A stretch of 43,461 nt of DNA, taken from the IMG/VR virus record IMGVR_UViG_3300045978_000397, positions 1 to 43,461 of that record; one strand, given 5' to 3'. Shown here piece by piece: positions 6,164-13,894 of this stretch (position 1 is the first letter of the stretch; each line of letters opens with the position of its first letter). Made by a program: the position numbers and the translations under genes. The notes below the pieces were generated by a model that made no database searches, was not told where the DNA came from, and worked only from the letters and a program-made list of their open reading frames with translations. The DNA is from a virus.

Positions 6164-7607
6164 AACAGACCGGCTGCCTCCTCATTCGATGGAGGTTGAG
6201 AAAGCGGTGCTGGGCTCGGTACTAGGCATGCCAGAGCTCTATCGGGAGTGCACTGCGGTCATGCCAGAGTGGTTCTACGGATTGAGTCACCGCATGATCT
6301 GGGAGGCCATCCAGAGTTTCGAGGCCAAGGCGCAACCCTGGAATCTGCGATGTATCTTCGAGCACCTGCGTTCGAGGGGAGCCCTTGAGAGTGCAGGTGG
6401 TGAGCAAGACATCGCTGGCATGATAAAGGCGTCCGTGTACGAAACGCTTCCAACGCATGTCGGTATTCTCGAAGAGAACTGGCGCCTACGGCGGTTGGGT
6501 GAAGTGTGTTCCAGATCGATCAGCAGGATGGACAATCGTTCCGGAAGCGCGGATGCAATTCTGGAAGAAGCGCAAGCTGGAATACTCGGAATCACCGAGC
6601 AAGGTGGACGAGAGCGTGAATCATCGATTCGATCGTTGGTTCCGGAAGTCCTCGATGTCCTTGAACGCTTCGGCCAAGGCAAGAAAGTTATGTCTGGCTA
6701 CTCAACTGGATTCAACTACATGGACAACATCATGGCTGGTTGGGAATCCGGTCAGATGTATGTCATTGCTGGAAGACCATCGACAGGCAAGACAAGTCTG
6801 GCGATCGATTTCATTCTCAACTTCTCGAAAGGCAGCGGGCCTGTCGCCTTCTTCAGCCTGGAGATGAACAAAATGCAGGTGGCAATGCGGATGTTAGCCA
6901 ATTCGGCACGCCAGGACTTCCAGACATTTCGCAATGGATTCATCAAGGAAGGGGATGCTCCGAGGATGATTGAAGCGGCCGGTAAGCTGGCAGATGCCTG
7001 TGTCTACATCGACGAGACCAGCGCGCTCAATGGGCAACAGATGATGATGCGGGCTCGAAGGATGATCCACCAGTACGGCATCAAGTTGATCGTGATCGAC
7101 TACCTTCAGTTGATGGGATCGAGCGAGCGGTTCCGCGAGAAGCGTGACAAGGTGGCTGATGCTTCCGAGTGGTGTAAGCGAATCGCCAAGGCTTTGGATA
7201 TGCCGGTTATCGCACTGGCTCAACTTAATCGGGCGATGGAACGCGCCGGCAAGTTGCGCGAGCCGATGTTAGCGGACTTGGCAGAGTCAGGTGACATCGA
7301 GCAGGACGCTGATTTTGTGGGTGCTCTATGGCGACCGAAGATAGACCCGCAGATTCTGGACGTCGCACATACCAGCATCGAGGCTGCACGAAGGCAGTAC
7401 GAGAACATGCAAGATCCTGAGTCCAAACGAGAGTTCTACTGGCTCCGCCGGCTGGATGCTGGCGCAGATGCCAACCTTGAGCCGATGGCGAATCATGTCG
7501 CACTGGTCAACTTGGCAGTGCTGAAGCAGCGCAACGGACCTACTGGCGATGTGGGATTCGTTTTCTATAAGCGCCAGATGCGATTCGCCGACGCATACAC
7601 AGGATGA
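6147..7607 (+). CDS. dnaB: Replicative DNA helicase, DnaB type
   Basis: A 486-residue hexameric helicase of the DnaB/RecA-core family, which unwinds DNA ahead of the fork using ATP. The N-terminal domain opens RLPPHSMEVEKAVLGSVLG, typical of DnaB. The C-terminal domain has Walker A GRPSTGKTS (about 209-217), FFSLEMNKMQVAMRML (about 233-248), Walker B LIVIDYLQLM (about 313-322) and the H4-type ALAQLNR (about 356-362). Length is normal for the family. The start at 6147 overlaps the preceding gene by 17 bases and keeps the conserved N-terminal segment. The upstream gene is the likely loader. No primase or polymerase is present, so the host would supply them. Confidence 0.93.
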   Translation: MSSPAETDRLPPHSMEVEKAVLGSVLGMPELYRECTAVMPEWFYGLSHRMIWEAIQSFEAKAQPWNLRCIFEHLRSRGALESAGGEQDIAGMIKASVYETLPTHVGILEENWRLRRLGEVCSRSISRMDNRSGSADAILEEAQAGILGITEQGGRERESSIRSLVPEVLDVLERFGQGKKVMSGYSTGFNYMDNIMAGWESGQMYVIAGRPSTGKTSLAIDFILNFSKGSGPVAFFSLEMNKMQVAMRMLANSARQDFQTFRNGFIKEGDAPRMIEAAGKLADACVYIDETSALNGQQMMMRARRMIHQYGIKLIVIDYLQLMGSSERFREKRDKVADASEWCKRIAKALDMPVIALAQLNRAMERAGKLREPMLADLAESGDIEQDADFVGALWRPKIDPQILDVAHTSIEAARRQYENMQDPESKREFYWLRRLDAGADANLEPMANHVALVNLAVLKQRNGPTGDVGFVFYKRQMRFADAYTG

Positions 7608-7666
7608 TTTCTCATGGCCCGTGAGAATGCCAACAACCAGGGCGAACCAAGCCAATAGCGCACACC

Positions 7667-8248
7667 ATGAAAGTCAGAATCACACTCACCGAGGAAATGC
7701 TCGGGACGAAGGCTGCCGACGAGACGGTCTTCGCCAGCTTCATCGCGTCGAAGGCGCCGAACGAGGACCTGAGACGACAGGAAATCGAGACCGCCGAGCA
7801 CCGCGAGGAGGCGGGCACGACCGTGTTCCACGCGGTCGGTGGCAGGAAGGGCATCTGGGATTACCAGGTGAAGGGATTCTTCAAGGACGCTTGCGGGGCG
7901 CTCAAGCGAGCGGACGAGACCCGGAGCAAGGAGTTCGCGGCGCACAAGACCAAGATCGATGGCCTTGTGTTCGTAACCCCGAGGTTCATCCATGCGACTC
8001 TTCCCGAAGGGAAGGAGATCGGTGTGTGTGAGAGACCGCTGAGAGCGGACACGGCCCAGGGGCCGAGAGTGAGTGTGTGCCGGTCGGAGACATTGCCGGC
8101 GGGCACGACATTCGAGTTCGAGGTCAGGTGCCTGGCGAAATCGATCGAGCCCCTGGTGCTCGAATGGTTGGCGTACGGGCAATTGCGCGGTCTCGGTTCC
8201 TGGCGGAATTCTGGAAAGGGCAGGTTCGATGTCGAACTGGTCCGCTAG
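7667..8248 (+). CDS. Conserved phage protein with RAMP-like glycine-rich C-terminus
   Basis: A 193-residue protein that I recognise as a phage family without an assigned role. It begins MKVRITLTEEMLGT, contains TTVFHAV, IWDYQVKGFFKDACGALKRA and DGLVFVTPRFI, then PLRADTAQGPRVSVCRSETL. It ends YGQLRGLGSWRNSGKGRFDV. The final glycine-rich segment after a beta-rich body resembles the loop of RAMP/ferredoxin-fold proteins such as Cas5-Cas7, but no catalytic histidine set or CRISPR locus is present. It is the last early gene before the repeat array at 8250. A nucleic-acid-binding role is a guess. Confidence 0.75.
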   Translation: MKVRITLTEEMLGTKAADETVFASFIASKAPNEDLRRQEIETAEHREEAGTTVFHAVGGRKGIWDYQVKGFFKDACGALKRADETRSKEFAAHKTKIDGLVFVTPRFIHATLPEGKEIGVCERPLRADTAQGPRVSVCRSETLPAGTTFEFEVRCLAKSIEPLVLEWLAYGQLRGLGSWRNSGKGRFDVELVR

Positions 8249-8249
8249 A

Positions 8250-9107
8250 GCATGCAACGGCGAAGCTAGGCGGCGCCTCGCATGGCGAAGCAACGGCAAG
8301 GCAGTGCAAGGCGTAGCGAAGCAATGGCGCTGTGTGGCGAAGCATCGCGAAGCAACGGCACTGCGCTGCATTGCCAGGGCAATGCTCAGCTTAGCTGCGC
8401 GGCGCAAAGCAACGGCGAGGCACAGCGTAGAGTTGCGATGCGAAGGCAACGCACGGCAGAGCAACGCCCGGCGAGGCAACGGCTATGCACCGCGGCGCAT
8501 GGCGCCGCAACAGCGCAGCTCTGCTCCGCTCAGCGGGGGCGTTGCGTCGTCCAGCCCCGCCCAGCGTGGCCAAGCAATGGCGTCGCGTAGCCAGGCCTCG
8601 CGTAGCAATGGCAAAGCTGCGCCATGCACAGCACAGCAACGGCCTTGCCGCGCGAAGCCCCGCAATGCCCCGCCCAGCAATGGCGATGCAAGGTACCGTT
8701 TCGCGCAGCAACGGCGAGGCATGGCCTGGCAGGGCGCCGCACAGCAACGGCACTGCCCGTCCCAGCTCTGCCCTGCAGAGCAATGGCAGTGCAATGCGAA
8801 CCTTGGCACAGCAACAGCAGCGCATGGCGTCGGGCGGCTCCGCGCAGCAACAGCAATGGGTAGCACGGCACAGCAACGGCGAAGCCCGGCTTGGCGGTGC
8901 GAGGGCAAGGCAGAGTTCGGCAACGCATGGCAACGGCCTTGCTCGGCAGAGCTGCGCATCGCGAAGCAGTGGCAGTGTTATGCACGGCCAGGCCCAGCAC
9001 AGCACCGGCTCGGCGGTGTACGGCTTCGCAACGCGGCGCGATGGCGATGCGTGGCAATGGCGAGGCTCGGCAATGGCAAGGCAATCACTCTAGCAATGCA
9101 CAGCACA
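8250..9107 (+). repeat. Phase-locked pentanucleotide (GCNNN) array with GCAAYG punctuation
   Basis: This stretch of about 860 bases without a credible gene can be read as consecutive words beginning GC every 5 nt, interrupted by 6-nt words, mostly GCAACG or GCAATG. From 8254 to 9080 I count about 160 words, roughly 148 of which begin GC. Most exceptions keep the G and the length. Successive GCAA-type words therefore lie 6, 11, 16, 26, 31, 36 or 41 bases apart: 31 at 8290, 8321, 8476, 8574, 8605, 8677 and 8780; 36 at 8254, 8708, 8744, 8811, 8930 and 8966. The mean step is 5.17 nt. All units point the same way. One hairpin, GCATTGCC-AG-GGCAATGC, lies at 8368-8385. It fills the space where a small terminase gene is expected. 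Function unknown. Confidence 0.9.
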
Positions 9108-9109
9108 TA

Positions 9110-11029
9110 ATGAGTGACTCAATCGCCACATCCCTGGATGCGCTTCCCGATCCGGAGGTGTTCTTTGCCGGTGAGCCGCAGAATCCTGTCCTACCGCTCC
9201 CCACGAAGGTCGAGTTCATCGGCCTCCTCCAGACGATTGGTGCCAACGGGATTCGCGAGATGCTAGCCAAGAGGCGTGAGCGAATCCTGGCAGGTGAACG
9301 CGAGCCGCTCGTGGCCCCGCGGCCGAAGCTCTGGCGGATCGCGCAGCGCGTGCTGGCCAGGAAGGAGATGAAGATCCTGGTGCTCCTCGGAGGCAACCGA
9401 TCCACCAAGAGTTTCTTCTGTGCCGATGCGCTCATGCGATCGGCCATGCGATCGGTCGACTACAACCAACGGCACGGATACAGCCAACCAACCATCTTCA
9501 CGGTCGGATCGGACTCGGAGGTCAATTCCATCAACACCACCCAGGCGCTAATCTGGCATTTTCTCCCGCAGCGGTTCAAGGAGTTGAACCAGGCGAAGAC
9601 ACAACGCGAGAAGCGCCTGGGCCTCGATGTCAACTACACGCCCGGCGACGGATTCGGCGATAGGACACTGGCCCTGGGATACGGTGTCGTCGTGAAGTTC
9701 GTGCTCTACTCGAACGATTCGGCGAACTTCGAGGGATCGGAATTCGGGGCCAAGGACTATAGAGATGTCTCCTGGTGGATGGATGAATCCCTGACGCTGC
9801 CCTGGCTGGCGATGTTGCGCCGCCGCGGCAGATTCCGGCCAGGCTACGGACTCTGGTCGTTCACCCCGGTGCGAGGCATCACGCCAGCCATCAAGAGTGC
9901 CGTCGGGGATGGTCGCGTGGAACGGACCAGGCGGGCATCACTGCTGCCTGATAACATCGAGCTCATCCGCGGCATGAAACCGGGAAGGGTGCCATTCGTG
10001 CAGCGCGGTTCGATGCCGGACACGTCGGTGGTGTATTTCCACAGCGACCTAACGCCTTTCTCTTCCGGGGGTCAGAAGTACGCCGACACCGTGGCTGCGG
10101 ATTGCGAGGGCAAGCCTCCGGCTTATGTGCTCCGGATTTTCTATGGGCACACGACCGACACGGTCGGGCTGGCATTTCCCACGTTCAGCCGCAAGGTGCA
10201 CGTCGTGCGCCAGGAGATGCTGCCGAGCGACGGCACCAACTACCTGTTCATGGATCCGGCCGGCGATCGGAATTGGTTCATGGTCTGGGTGCGCGTGGCG
10301 CCAGGGAACCCCAGGAGGGTCTTCATCTACCGCGAGTGGCCAGACTACGCGCGCTACGGAGAGTGGGCTGTGACGAGCGAACGCCAAGCGAGCGGCGAAT
10401 CACGCAAGGGATGGGATGGCGATCCAGGACCAGCCCAGCAGAACCTCGGGTGGGGCGTGTCCCAATACAAGCGGCAGATCCTCGATGACGAGACCGTGGG
10501 TTGCTTCGTGGACAGGGACGGGCGGGTCATCGAGCGGGATCCCTACCGCGTGCGGATTCTCGAGAATGCATCGAAGCCAGGGATCCGACGGGAGGCCCGG
10601 CGAGAGGAGGTGCGAGTGCGCAAGATCGACCCGCGCGCCGGCAAGAACCCATTCGCCGCCGAGGATGGAGGCACCAACCTGATCGATCTTTTCGCTGCCA
10701 GGCAGGACGATGGAGGCGAGTTCGGAGCGCCGATGGAGATTCTGCCAGCGTACACCGGCCGTGGGATCGACGATGGATTCACGCACGTCAATGAACTCCT
10801 GGTCTACCGGCGGAACCAACCGTTGTGCCCGTTCATCAACGAGCCCAAGCTATTCGTCGCTGAGAACTGCCACAACGTGATCTGGATGTTCGAGAATTAC
10901 ACCGGGCACGGCGGCGAAACCGGAGCCTGCAAGGATCCTGCCGACCTGGTGCGATACATCGCCCAGGACCAGGAGCTCATTCATCTCAGTCCCGAAGCCA
11001 TGCAGACACGGCCTGGAGTGACCTATTGA
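9110..11029 (+). CDS. terL: Terminase large subunit
   Basis: A 639-residue packaging ATPase/nuclease that drives DNA into the prohead and cuts it. The ATPase domain has a Walker A-like LLGGNRSTKS (about 92-101) after KEMKILV and a Walker B-like SWWMDES (about 222-228). The nuclease domain begins around YLFMDPAGDRNW (about 377-388), whose Asp is a likely metal ligand. The length is somewhat long but normal for podovirus-type enzymes. The start overlaps a TAA ending the array (TAATG at 9108-9112). A frame open from 8891 only reads through the array. No small subunit gene precedes it. The next gene follows with no gap. Confidence 0.92.
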   Translation: MSDSIATSLDALPDPEVFFAGEPQNPVLPLPTKVEFIGLLQTIGANGIREMLAKRRERILAGEREPLVAPRPKLWRIAQRVLARKEMKILVLLGGNRSTKSFFCADALMRSAMRSVDYNQRHGYSQPTIFTVGSDSEVNSINTTQALIWHFLPQRFKELNQAKTQREKRLGLDVNYTPGDGFGDRTLALGYGVVVKFVLYSNDSANFEGSEFGAKDYRDVSWWMDESLTLPWLAMLRRRGRFRPGYGLWSFTPVRGITPAIKSAVGDGRVERTRRASLLPDNIELIRGMKPGRVPFVQRGSMPDTSVVYFHSDLTPFSSGGQKYADTVAADCEGKPPAYVLRIFYGHTTDTVGLAFPTFSRKVHVVRQEMLPSDGTNYLFMDPAGDRNWFMVWVRVAPGNPRRVFIYREWPDYARYGEWAVTSERQASGESRKGWDGDPGPAQQNLGWGVSQYKRQILDDETVGCFVDRDGRVIERDPYRVRILENASKPGIRREARREEVRVRKIDPRAGKNPFAAEDGGTNLIDLFAARQDDGGEFGAPMEILPAYTGRGIDDGFTHVNELLVYRRNQPLCPFINEPKLFVAENCHNVIWMFENYTGHGGETGACKDPADLVRYIAQDQELIHLSPEAMQTRPGVTY

Positions 11030-11284
11030 ATGAAGGAAAGGGTATACACCTCGAAGGCGCTCGACCGACTTCCGCTGCTACTAAGCCTGTCGGAGTTCGC
11101 TCGGTGGCTTGGCGTCTCGAGGTCCTCTGTGATGCAGATGCGGCGCCGCGGAGAGATTGCGACAGTCAAAGTGGCGAAGCGGCACCGGTACCCGAAATGG
11201 GAGTTGCAGCGGCTCGCGAACACGAAACAGTCAACGGCCGAATCAACCGATGAATATGAGCGACGAAGTGACCCTGGCCAATGA
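11030..11284 (+). CDS. Excisionase-like small HTH protein between terminase and portal
   Basis: An 84-residue protein with an HTH_17/MerR-type domain: LLLSLSEFARWLGVSRSSVM, then QMRRRGEIATVKVAKRHRYP and KWELQRL, where the wing and closing helix follow the recognition helix. It is related in plan to the protein at 622-885. Its ATG follows the terminase stop directly, and its end overlaps the portal start by 35 bases, so it is expressed with the packaging genes. A DNA-binding packaging accessory, possibly standing in for a small terminase, is as plausible as excision. I cannot decide from sequence. Confidence 0.7.
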   Translation: MKERVYTSKALDRLPLLLSLSEFARWLGVSRSSVMQMRRRGEIATVKVAKRHRYPKWELQRLANTKQSTAESTDEYERRSDPGQ

Positions 11285-13382
11285 TCCCAAGAACCCGCGC
11301 TTGTCCGAGTTGCAGGACGAGTTCAAACGATGCAGTCCCGCTGATGGATTCTGGGACAGGCTCGCGGACAACGAACGAATCAGGTTTAACCTCTGGGTGA
11401 ACCAGAGCTCGGATGCCAAGAAGCATGGCACACGGGAAATCCCTGCCAAACCCTGGGAGGGTGCGTCGGACCAGCGCGTGTTCCTGGCTGACGAGGTGAT
11501 CAACGACGACGTGGCGATCAATTGCAATGCACTCTGGAGGACACTGCTCGATGTCCAGGGAGTCGGCATCGAGGACCAGGCCGACGCCGCGGTCGCCAGG
11601 CAGGTGATGACATGGATGATTCACAACGTGCAGGAGGAATCCCTGGACCGGGAGGTGGAGCTCTCGGCCCAGTACATGAAGACGTATGGCTGGACGGTCC
11701 TGTACACGACCTGGGAACGGGAACTGGCGCTCAAGACCATCGAGGTCATGGTGGGCCAGCTCCCTCCGGAGGTTCTGGAAGCCATCATCGATCCCACCCG
11801 CGAGGACGAAGCGATCGCTTTCGTCGATGGCATGTGGTCCAACTGGGTTGGCCAGGCCACCAGTGCGGTGCTGGATGAACCTCCGGAGTTGAGCACTGAC
11901 GAGGCTAAGCGAATGGTGACGGAGCTGAGGACGAACGGCAGCACGAAGATCGCTGTCCCCTACGTCTGCCGCAATGAACCGAGCATTCGTGCGCTGCGTC
12001 CTTGGGTTGACGTCTTCGTTCCAGACGACACCGGCGACATTCAGCGCGGCCGAGTCTACGTTCGGCTCTACTTCCGGACCGAAGAGCTCGACGAGAAGGT
12101 GGTGACGGAGGACTGGAACAAGGAATGGGTCGAGGCCGCCAAGAAGACCAAGGGCCAGAAATCAGTCTGGTCGACTTCCATCACGCCCAATCCCCTGGAC
12201 CGGTACGAGGCCGTGATCGATGACGCCAACGAATACGTCGAGGTGGTCTACGCCTACTCGAGGCGAATCAATGACCAGGGACTGCCGGCGATCTATCTGA
12301 CTGTTTTCTCCCCCCACTTCACCAAGGGCGAGAGCAGCCAGGACGACCTGGCCGCGACGCACGGCATCCTGGATTATTGGCACGGACGGTCTCCTTTCGT
12401 GGTCTTGGTCAACGAATGGATCGCGCAGTCCATCACGGCCTCCCGCGGCGTGCCGGAGGTGGCGTGGCCCATGCAACGGGTCGAGAAGGTCGAGGAAGAT
12501 TCGCAGATCGACCGGGCGGCGCTGACCACGCTTCCTCCTCGCCTTGTGCCTGGCAGGCTCCTAATGGAGAACCGCAACCTCGAGTTCGGGCCTGCCTCGA
12601 TCGTGCCGATCCTCCGCGGCGAAGATCCGAAGTTCATGTCCGTCCCGACGCGCGATGGGGTTTCGGACGCCATCCTGGCACGCAACCGCATGCGGGTGGA
12701 TTCGTACTTCGGACGGTTGTCTGCGGAGATTCCACCACCGCGGTCGCAGATGCGCCAACAGTTCGGAGTTTCGAAGTTCCTGCGAGCCTGGGGGCGGGCC
12801 TTCAGGCAGGAGTGGGCGCTCATTCAGCAGTATATGTCGCCAGAGGAATGGGAGCGAATCACCAACGTGCCGAAGCCGCAATGGGGTCCCAACGAGGTGG
12901 GACGTGGATACGACCTGATGTTGGCGATCGATGTGCGGGAGTTCGATGCCGACTTCGTGGTCAAGAAGCTGCAAGCGGTCTCGCAGTTCGTCCTGCCCGA
13001 GGACGCCGCTGGCGTCATTGATAGAGCTAAGCTCGTGATGATGAAACTGCGGGCGATCGACCCCATCCTGGCACAGCAGATCGTCGTCAATCAGAGCGAG
13101 GCCAGCCAGGCCTTGTTCCAGCGCGTTAACCTCGAGGTGGCGTCCATGTTCCTGGGCAACCCACCACAATTCATTGAGAACGATCCCACGGCGATGCAGC
13201 AGATGAACTTTGCCCAACAGATCGTCCAGGCGAATCCGAACTACACCCAGGCGCTGCAATCGGGTGGGCACTTCAGCGAATCGATGAAGCTCTGGGCGGA
13301 CAACCGGATGCAGAGCGTCAAGCAACAGCACAACAAGGTGGTCGGCCGATTGGGCGTCGACCCAACCGCTAACCAAACATGA
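11250..13382 (+). CDS. Portal protein
   Basis: A 710-residue protein following the terminase, of the right size for a podovirus-type portal (head-to-tail connector ring through which DNA passes). It is rich in helices and acidic residues, with WPMQRVEKVEEDSQIDRAAL, a conserved-looking RLVPGRLLMENRNLEFGP and, near the C-terminus, helices rich in Gln (NFAQQIVQANP, SVKQQHNKVVGRL) that may form the barrel. I chose the ATG at 11250 (MNMSDEV); ATG at 11256 is an alternative. Identity rests on size, position and overall pattern, not on a catalytic motif. It overlaps the next gene as ATGA. Confidence 0.8.
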   Translation: MNMSDEVTLANDPKNPRLSELQDEFKRCSPADGFWDRLADNERIRFNLWVNQSSDAKKHGTREIPAKPWEGASDQRVFLADEVINDDVAINCNALWRTLLDVQGVGIEDQADAAVARQVMTWMIHNVQEESLDREVELSAQYMKTYGWTVLYTTWERELALKTIEVMVGQLPPEVLEAIIDPTREDEAIAFVDGMWSNWVGQATSAVLDEPPELSTDEAKRMVTELRTNGSTKIAVPYVCRNEPSIRALRPWVDVFVPDDTGDIQRGRVYVRLYFRTEELDEKVVTEDWNKEWVEAAKKTKGQKSVWSTSITPNPLDRYEAVIDDANEYVEVVYAYSRRINDQGLPAIYLTVFSPHFTKGESSQDDLAATHGILDYWHGRSPFVVLVNEWIAQSITASRGVPEVAWPMQRVEKVEEDSQIDRAALTTLPPRLVPGRLLMENRNLEFGPASIVPILRGEDPKFMSVPTRDGVSDAILARNRMRVDSYFGRLSAEIPPPRSQMRQQFGVSKFLRAWGRAFRQEWALIQQYMSPEEWERITNVPKPQWGPNEVGRGYDLMLAIDVREFDADFVVKKLQAVSQFVLPEDAAGVIDRAKLVMMKLRAIDPILAQQIVVNQSEASQALFQRVNLEVASMFLGNPPQFIENDPTAMQQMNFAQQIVQANPNYTQALQSGGHFSESMKLWADNRMQSVKQQHNKVVGRLGVDPTANQT

Positions 13383-13621
13383 GCTCCTGGCACGAGATCG
13401 ATGCAGCACTTGGCGAGATTCCACCGGATCACCCGTGGTATCGGGCCGTCGTCGCCCTGGTGGACGAGCTGAAGCACGAGTCCTACATCGGCGTCCTGGC
13501 GCCGCCAGGGCAGGCCACGTCCAATGATTCGCGCAACTACGATTCCGGCCGGGTGGCCATGGCGGAGGACATCCTGACGAGACTTCGTGGCCGCTACTCG
13601 GCACTCCAGCCCGAGCGTTAG
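13379..13621 (+). CDS. Small conserved head-region protein
   Basis: An 80-residue protein coupled to the portal gene (ATGA). It reads MSSWHEIDAALGEIPPDHPW, then YRAVVALVDELKH and a C-terminal GRVAMAEDILTRLRGRY. Short proteins with the pattern WYRAV...L+DE...SGR.A.AED+L..L occur next to phage portals. Its function is not known to me. Confidence 0.7.
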   Translation: MSSWHEIDAALGEIPPDHPWYRAVVALVDELKHESYIGVLAPPGQATSNDSRNYDSGRVAMAEDILTRLRGRYSALQPER

Positions 13622-13894
13622 CGTTACAGTCCACCGTAGAAAGTTTGCTCACTTGTGAGCGTGAGTGAGCGTGAGTGAGTTATTCGTCCAGTTGTGGTTT
13701 CTTGAGCCCGACATTTCCCTTGTGACTTGAGTCCATACGGTGCTTTTGCATGGCGGCAGCGATGGAAATCCATGCCATGCAGATCCCGGGTGGTTCTGGC
13801 GGGCCCCCTAGACGGTCATGGCCGGCGGCAATCCTAACGGACTTGCCGCTGCGCTTTTATTGACCGCCTGGGCTGGCTTACCGAGCAACCTGGT
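13622..13894. promoter_or_regulatory. Intergenic control region before the capsid genes
   Basis: This is the longest clear gap in the late region apart from the array. It holds a 14-base palindrome GCTCAC-TT-GTGAGC (13647-13660). The right arm runs into a 10-base tandem repeat (GTGAGCGTGA type, about 13655-13680). GCATGG/CCATGC arms lie at 13748 and 13770. A stem GCGGCAA/TTGCCGC (13825-13831 and 13843-13849) is followed by TGCGCTTTT. It probably holds a late promoter, and the last stem may be a weak terminator or leader structure. No strong sigma-70 boxes are visible. Confidence 0.5.
13823..13858 (+). terminator. Weak stem-loop, possible terminator or capsid leader
   Basis: A stem of 7 bp, extendable to 9 with one G-T pair, has an 11-base loop. 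It is followed by TGCG and only four T. It ends about 36 bases before the scaffold ATG, so it could as well be a leader structure controlling scaffold and capsid expression. Confidence 0.35.

Noticed and set aside
7614-7658. A 14-codon frame between the helicase and the RAMP-like gene
   Set aside because: Too short, no distinctive features and not coupled to the next start.
8391-9005. Minus-strand ORFs of about 160-200 codons across the array
   Set aside because: Same cause as above. The products are low-complexity Ala/Arg/Cys/Leu strings with no fold or start signal.
8250-9107. CRISPR array
   Set aside because: The 31- and 36-base spacings look suggestive, but there is no constant repeat with unique spacers; the repeat is only GCAAYG within a continuous 5-nt pattern, and no cas genes are present.
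8073-9110. Long plus-strand ORF through the array ending in TAATG with the terminase
   Set aside because: Several other frames on both strands are equally open, and the 5-nt word structure is not compatible with protein-coding constraint. The openness follows from the GC-N3 composition.
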